In this document: positions 6,410 to 9,970 of the stretch, piece after piece
How the letters are laid out: each line of letters begins with the position of its first letter
How positions within the stretch are numbered: the stretch's first letter is position 1
From: AV69 sp036498205
GTDB lineage: Bacteria; Verrucomicrobiota; Verrucomicrobiia; Chthoniobacterales; UBA10450
Assembly: GCA_036498205.1 (NCBI GenBank)
Contig: DASXIC010000171.1
Coordinates: 1-9,970, forward strand
Length of the DNA stretch: 9,970 nucleotides
Reading direction: 5' to 3'
The notes under the pieces: model-generated
The model's database searches: none
Seen by the model: the letters and a program-made list of their open reading frames with translations, nothing else
Told to the model about the DNA's origin: nothing
Made by a program: the position numbers and the translations under genes

Positions 6410-7303
6410 ATGCAAACGCTGAGCGACATCGAACTCCCCGGAATAAAGAAAATGCGGAGCGGGAAAGTCCGCGAAGTGTTCGAGCTCGGCGAAACTCTGC
6501 TCTTTGTGGCTACGGATCGCCTTTCCGCCTTCGACGTCATTCTGCCGGACCCCATTCCATTCAAAGGTGCAGTGTTGAATCAAATTTCGGCTTTCTGGTT
6601 TCAACGTTTCTCCTTTGCGAGAAACCATTTCATCACCGCGGAATTCGACGAATTTCCGCAGCAACTGCGGCAGTTTCGAGATCGGCTGGCTGGGCGCTCG
6701 ATGCTGGTGAAGAGGACACAACCTCTCGCGGTCGAATGTGTGGTTCGCGGTTATCTCGCCGGCTCGGCCTGGAAAGATTACCAGCAGAATGGTGCCGTTT
6801 GCGGCGTCAAGTTGCCGGCAGGATTACAACTGGCATCGAAATTGCCAGGGCCCATCTTCACTCCGGCTACCAAGAGCGAAACGGGTCATGATCTGAATAT
6901 CGATTGCGGCGAAGCGGGACGGCTCATTGGTGCCGAAATGATCGAGGTCGCGCGCGATCTGAGCCTCGAAATCTACGATAAGGGCAGGGATTACGCAGCC
7001 GGCCGTGGAATTATCATCGCCGATACAAAATTCGAATTCGGACAAGATGGCGATGAATTGCTGTTGATCGACGAGTGTCTCACTCCCGATTCCTCTCGTT
7101 TTTGGCCAACCAATCAATATCGCGTCGGCGTCAGCCCGCCCAGTTTCGACAAGCAATTCGTGCGGGATTATCTCGAGACGCTCGATTGGGATAAGACCGC
7201 GCCCGGGCCAAAATTACCGAAAGAAATCATCGAGAAAACGTCGGCCAAATATCTGGAGGCGTTTCAACAATTGACCGGCACGCAATTACGCGACGTCGCA
7301 TAG
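6410..7303 (+). CDS. purC: Phosphoribosylaminoimidazole-succinocarboxamide (SAICAR) synthase
   Basis: This 297-residue cytoplasmic enzyme of de novo purine synthesis joins CAIR and L-aspartate with ATP hydrolysis to give SAICAR. Seen directly: the N-terminal nucleotide-binding segment SGKVREVFELG (17-27) and VATDRLSAFDVILP (33-46). Then come signature 1, LAVECVVRGYLAGSAWKDY (106-124), the TPATKSETGHD loop (151-161), and signature 2, LLIDECLTPDSSRFW (218-232). The length and the C-terminal extension past residue 235 match the longer subclass (yeast Ade1-like) and not the 237-residue E. coli type. No Shine-Dalgarno precedes the ATG; the candidate promoter sits almost directly on it. It appears monocistronic here: mdh converges from the other side after a 37-nt gap, and no other purine gene is in the window. 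Confidence 0.97.
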   Translation: MQTLSDIELPGIKKMRSGKVREVFELGETLLFVATDRLSAFDVILPDPIPFKGAVLNQISAFWFQRFSFARNHFITAEFDEFPQQLRQFRDRLAGRSMLVKRTQPLAVECVVRGYLAGSAWKDYQQNGAVCGVKLPAGLQLASKLPGPIFTPATKSETGHDLNIDCGEAGRLIGAEMIEVARDLSLEIYDKGRDYAAGRGIIIADTKFEFGQDGDELLLIDECLTPDSSRFWPTNQYRVGVSPPSFDKQFVRDYLETLDWDKTAPGPKLPKEIIEKTSAKYLEAFQQLTGTQLRDVA

Positions 7304-7340
7304 CCTTCCCTTCTCTTCGGCCCAGGATGAGATGGCGCTG

Positions 7341-8327
7341 CTATTTTCCCAGCAAATCGCTCACCAGTGACTTTTCCTCCTTCAATTCGTTCACAGATGA
7401 GTCGATTTTCCCGCGGCTGAACTCGTTAATCGGAACGTTCTGCACCACCTCCGGCTTTCCGCTGCGGACGCGCACGGGAAAAGACGAGATCAAGCCTTTC
7501 TCTACGCCGTACTCGCCGCCAGAGCAGAGTGCGACGCTGTGCCAGTCGCCGCTTGGCGTCTCGCTGACAAGCGAGTGCACAGTGTCGACCACGGCATTGG
7601 CGGCAGAACCGGCAGAAGACAATCCGCGCGCTTTGATAATAGCCGCGCCCCTTTGCTGCACTGCGGAAATAAATGTTTCCTTCAGCCACGATTCATCACC
7701 GATAACCTCGTTTGCCGCGCGTCCACCGATCTTCGCATTATAAAAGTCCGGGTACTGAGTGGATGAATGATTTCCCCAGATGGTCATGTTGGTCACGGCA
7801 GGGACTTCAACTCCGGCTTTATGCGCCAGCTGCGCTTTGGCGCGATTTTCATCCAGCCGGGTCATGGCAAACCAGCGTTCTCGCGGGATCTCTTTGGCGT
7901 TGTTCATCGCGATCAAGCAATTCGTATTGCATGGATTCCCGATGACGAGAATGCGAACATCCGCCGATGCATTCTTCTGAATCGCCTGGCCCTGGCCGAT
8001 AAAGATCTTGCCATTAATCCCAAGCAGATCCTTTCGTTCCATGCCCGCCTTTCGTGGAACACTTCCAACGAGAAGGGCCCAGTTCACATCGCGAAATCCT
8101 TCATCCAAATCCGCGGTCGGCGTAATCGATTTGAGGAGCGGGAAAGCGCAATCCTGGAGTTCCATCACCACGCCGTTGAGCGCGGGTAAAGCATTCGGAA
8201 TTTCGATCAGGCTTAGGGCGATGGGCTGGTCCGGCCCGAACAATGCGCCCGAACCGATTCGGAAGAGCAGCGAATACCCGATCTGACCCGCAGCGCCAGT
8301 GACGGCAATTTTGATTGGAGATTGCAT
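7341..8327 (-). CDS. mdh: Malate dehydrogenase, type 2 (cytosolic-like)
   Basis: This 328-residue enzyme oxidises malate to oxaloacetate in the TCA cycle. The NAD-binding glycine motif is VTGAAGQIGY (9-18). Glu42 in LIEIP at the end of beta-2 favours NAD(H) over NADP(H). Family substrate and catalytic residues are all in place at the standard numbering: Arg92 and Arg98 in SVPRKAGMERKDLL, Asn105, Gln112, Asn131 in IGNPCNTN, Asp159 and Arg162 in TRLDENR, and the catalytic His187 in IWGNHSSTQYP. It is full length for the type-2 family (about 327-329) and carries no lesion. The ATG has no evident Shine-Dalgarno. It lies 45 nt downstream of the malQ-family gene on the same strand, so read-through transcription from malQ is possible, and it converges on purC. 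Confidence 0.96.
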   Translation of the reverse strand: MQSPIKIAVTGAAGQIGYSLLFRIGSGALFGPDQPIALSLIEIPNALPALNGVVMELQDCAFPLLKSITPTADLDEGFRDVNWALLVGSVPRKAGMERKDLLGINGKIFIGQGQAIQKNASADVRILVIGNPCNTNCLIAMNNAKEIPRERWFAMTRLDENRAKAQLAHKAGVEVPAVTNMTIWGNHSSTQYPDFYNAKIGGRAANEVIGDESWLKETFISAVQQRGAAIIKARGLSSAGSAANAVVDTVHSLVSETPSGDWHSVALCSGGEYGVEKGLISSFPVRVRSGKPEVVQNVPINEFSRGKIDSSVNELKEEKSLVSDLLGK

Positions 8328-8372
8328 CGTATGTGATTAACCCAAATTCGGCTTGTGTCATCCCAAGCTCTA

Positions 8373-9970
8373 CTAAGCGCGATCCGTTTTTTCCAAGAGG
8401 TCATGAACGAGTTTCATTCGTCGGCGAACATCGCGGCTCTCGCGCAGATTGGCGACGCTTGCAGGCATTCGTCTCGTCCAATTTCCCGAAGCGGCTGTAC
8501 CCGGAACGTTAAACCGATCTTTCCGCGCCAGTAGATCGGTAATCATCACCACCGCGATCCAGGAATTGCTCTGGAAAAGCGCTCGCAGCATGGCCGGATA
8601 AAAATCGCGAACATAATCAAGCCCCTCACGCGGCTCGATCGACGCAAATTGGGCGATCTTTACCAAATCGGTGCGCGACTGCTCCCGCGTCGGGGAGGCT
8701 TCGTCGTGTGCTTCCGCCCATAGCCGGCGAATTGGTTTGTGATCGTGTGTCGCGTAGGTCGCGACCGAGAGACGCTCGTAGGATTCGCCTGGCACGACGA
8801 CCTCGTTCTTGACTTCCCATTGTGGAATTTTAAAACCGGCGACGCCGAGAGATCGCAGGTTCGGCCGGACATAGTCGGGCACCGTGCCCAGATCTTCGCC
8901 GACCACGCAAGTCGATCCGCTTTCGCTCAAGACCACCTGCACATATTCCTCGCCCTCACGCCTGTTTGCCTCGCAGTTCTCGGGGTTCGAATCGTCCCGC
9001 GGAACGAAGTGCGGTTCGCGGCCACCGGTCCGTTCCTGCATTTGCTCTTGATTCAGCGGCAAGAATTGAGGGTTCTCCCTCGGCCGCCAGGGAAAGGCGT
9101 AGATACGATAAAAGCCAAGAATGTGATCGATGCGGAAGATGTGGAAGATGCGCTTCACTCCTCGTGTACGCTGCCGCCACCAATCAAAATCGCGCGTCCG
9201 CAAGACGTTCCAGCGATACAGAGGAATGCCCCAATTTTGTCCCCATTTCTGAGTGAACTCATCATCCTTGAAATAGGGTTCGGGAGGCGCACCACCGGAC
9301 CAATCAAGAGCGAAAATATCGCCATGACTGAAAACGTCTGCGCTGTAGTAGCTGACCCCAAACGGGATGTCGCCCATCAGAGCAACGCCACATTCGTCCG
9401 CGAATTTGCTGATCTCCCGCCATTGCTGGTCGGCAATCCATTGCACATAGCAAAAAAAACTCGCTCGCCTCGCGAATTGTGCGCGTCCTGTGGCCGGCTG
9501 ACGGTCCAGCCACTCGCGCGCCGACTGGGGCGAGCGATGTTCCAGTTGCCATTCGTCCCACGTTTCCCGTTCGCCGTTCAGTTCCATTAACGTGCGGAAG
9601 AACGAATATGGCTCCAGCCAGCCTCGTTCCTGAAGACAGAATTGCTCAAATCGAGAGCGGCGTGATTCAGTCCCGTCCGCCTGGAAATTTTCAAAGGCGC
9701 GTTCGAGCAAAGCCCGTTTCAATTTTCGAACGCGCTTGTACTTCACCGGGCCACGCCGGAGTCTTTCCAAATCGACGCCAGCGATCACCTGATCGAAATC
9801 GAGTTGCGATAAATCATCGGGCGAGCCGGGTTCAAGATGCAACGTTGTCGGCTCGATCGCCATCGAGCTAATAGCGTTGTAGGGGCTGTTGTCGCCACCG
9901 ATTTCATTGATCGGCAGCATTTGCACGAGATGAAATCCAACCGCCCGCGCCCACTCGATGAACTGGCGCA
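8373..9970 (-). CDS. malQ: 4-alpha-glucanotransferase (amylomaltase), GH77, 5' end outside the window
   Basis: This enzyme moves alpha-1,4-glucan segments between maltodextrins in glycogen/maltodextrin metabolism. The frame is open to the right edge. The GTG at 9926 is internal, because the residues before it (RQFIEWARAVGFHLV) continue the family's first barrel strand into QMLPINEIGGDNSPYNA, so the N-terminus is missing. GH77 catalytic residues, numbered from that GTG, are nucleophile Asp267 in FRIDHILGF (codon 9126-9128), acid/base Glu344 in VVGEDLG (8895-8897) and Asp395 in YATHDHKP (8742-8744). The C-terminal RFNVPGTAASGNW is also typical. DHILGF resembles plant DPE2-type enzymes more than the DHFRGF of Thermus amylomaltase. 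The 77-residue distance from Asp267 to Glu344 exceeds the 47-48 of Thermus and E. coli enzymes. A T8 run (9452-9459) encodes Phe-Phe. mdh follows by 45 nt. Confidence 0.94.
   Translation of the reverse strand, partial: RQFIEWARAVGFHLVQMLPINEIGGDNSPYNAISSMAIEPTTLHLEPGSPDDLSQLDFDQVIAGVDLERLRRGPVKYKRVRKLKRALLERAFENFQADGTESRRSRFEQFCLQERGWLEPYSFFRTLMELNGERETWDEWQLEHRSPQSAREWLDRQPATGRAQFARRASFFCYVQWIADQQWREISKFADECGVALMGDIPFGVSYYSADVFSHGDIFALDWSGGAPPEPYFKDDEFTQKWGQNWGIPLYRWNVLRTRDFDWWRQRTRGVKRIFHIFRIDHILGFYRIYAFPWRPRENPQFLPLNQEQMQERTGGREPHFVPRDDSNPENCEANRREGEEYVQVVLSESGSTCVVGEDLGTVPDYVRPNLRSLGVAGFKIPQWEVKNEVVVPGESYERLSVATYATHDHKPIRRLWAEAHDEASPTREQSRTDLVKIAQFASIEPREGLDYVRDFYPAMLRALFQSNSWIAVVMITDLLARKDRFNVPGTAASGNWTRRMPASVANLRESRDVRRRMKLVHDLLEKTDRA

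Noticed and set aside
7304..7340. Rho-independent terminator between the convergent purC and mdh genes
   Set aside because: I see no GC-rich stem followed by a T-run on either strand in this 37-nt gap.
8351..8368. GCTTG/CAAGC hairpin between malQ and mdh as a terminator
   Set aside because: The stem is only 5 bp and no T-run follows. I also looked for a promoter here: ATGACA resembles a -35, but no acceptable -10 lies at the right distance.
8739..9590. Open frame of 283 codons on the plus strand opposite malQ
   Set aside because: It lies wholly antisense to a gene with intact GH77 motifs. Its translation has no recognisable domain and looks like a codon-position shadow.
9924..9926. GTG as the true start of the malQ gene
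   Set aside because: The frame continues upstream to the window edge with family-consistent residues (FIEWARAVGFHLV), so the GTG is an internal Val codon and the gene is partial.

Overview
The window looks like an ordinary, gene-dense piece of a bacterial chromosome, with GC in the mid-50s percent by eye. Every reading frame called here is intact. There is no tRNA, rRNA, insertion sequence, phage gene or CRISPR array that I can see. Recognisable Shine-Dalgarno sites are rare and intergenic gaps are short. The protein set suggests a free-living bacterium with indirect Asn/Gln-tRNA synthesis, de novo purine synthesis, a type-2 malate dehydrogenase and a DPE2-flavoured GH77 enzyme. My best guess is Verrucomicrobiota (Chthoniobacterales-like soil bacteria). 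That is inference from protein flavour and was not tested by any search.

Layout. (1) About 27-4078, minus strand: a tightly packed probable operon. It is read from a coiled-coil, tail-anchored membrane protein (3455-4078), to a second smaller protein of the same architecture (3080-3445), then gatC, gatA, and last a GT87-type polytopic membrane glycosyltransferase (27-1298). Junctions are 9 nt, 0 nt, a 4-nt ATGA overlap and 9 nt. gatB is not in the window. (2) 4145-5170, plus strand: a SAM-dependent methyltransferase with an unassigned N-terminal domain, divergent from the operon. (3) 5175-6341, minus strand: an RlmI/YccW-like 23S rRNA cytosine-5 methyltransferase (COG1092), convergent with the previous gene and only 4 nt from it. 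(4) 6410-7303, plus strand: purC, divergent from the rRNA methyltransferase, with a plausible sigma-70 promoter almost on top of its start codon. (5) 7341-8327, minus strand: malate dehydrogenase. (6) 8373 to the right edge, minus strand: malQ-family 4-alpha-glucanotransferase, whose 5' end lies outside the window; mdh follows it after 45 nt.

The genes cover translation (GatCA), rRNA modification, purine synthesis, the TCA cycle, alpha-glucan metabolism and envelope glycosylation. They do not form one pathway. No obviously undescribed system is present. The item most worth following is the pair of tail-anchored coiled-coil proteins of unknown function locked into the gatCA operon. Next are the uncharacterised N-terminal domain of the plus-strand methyltransferase and the unusual spacing of catalytic residues in the GH77 enzyme.
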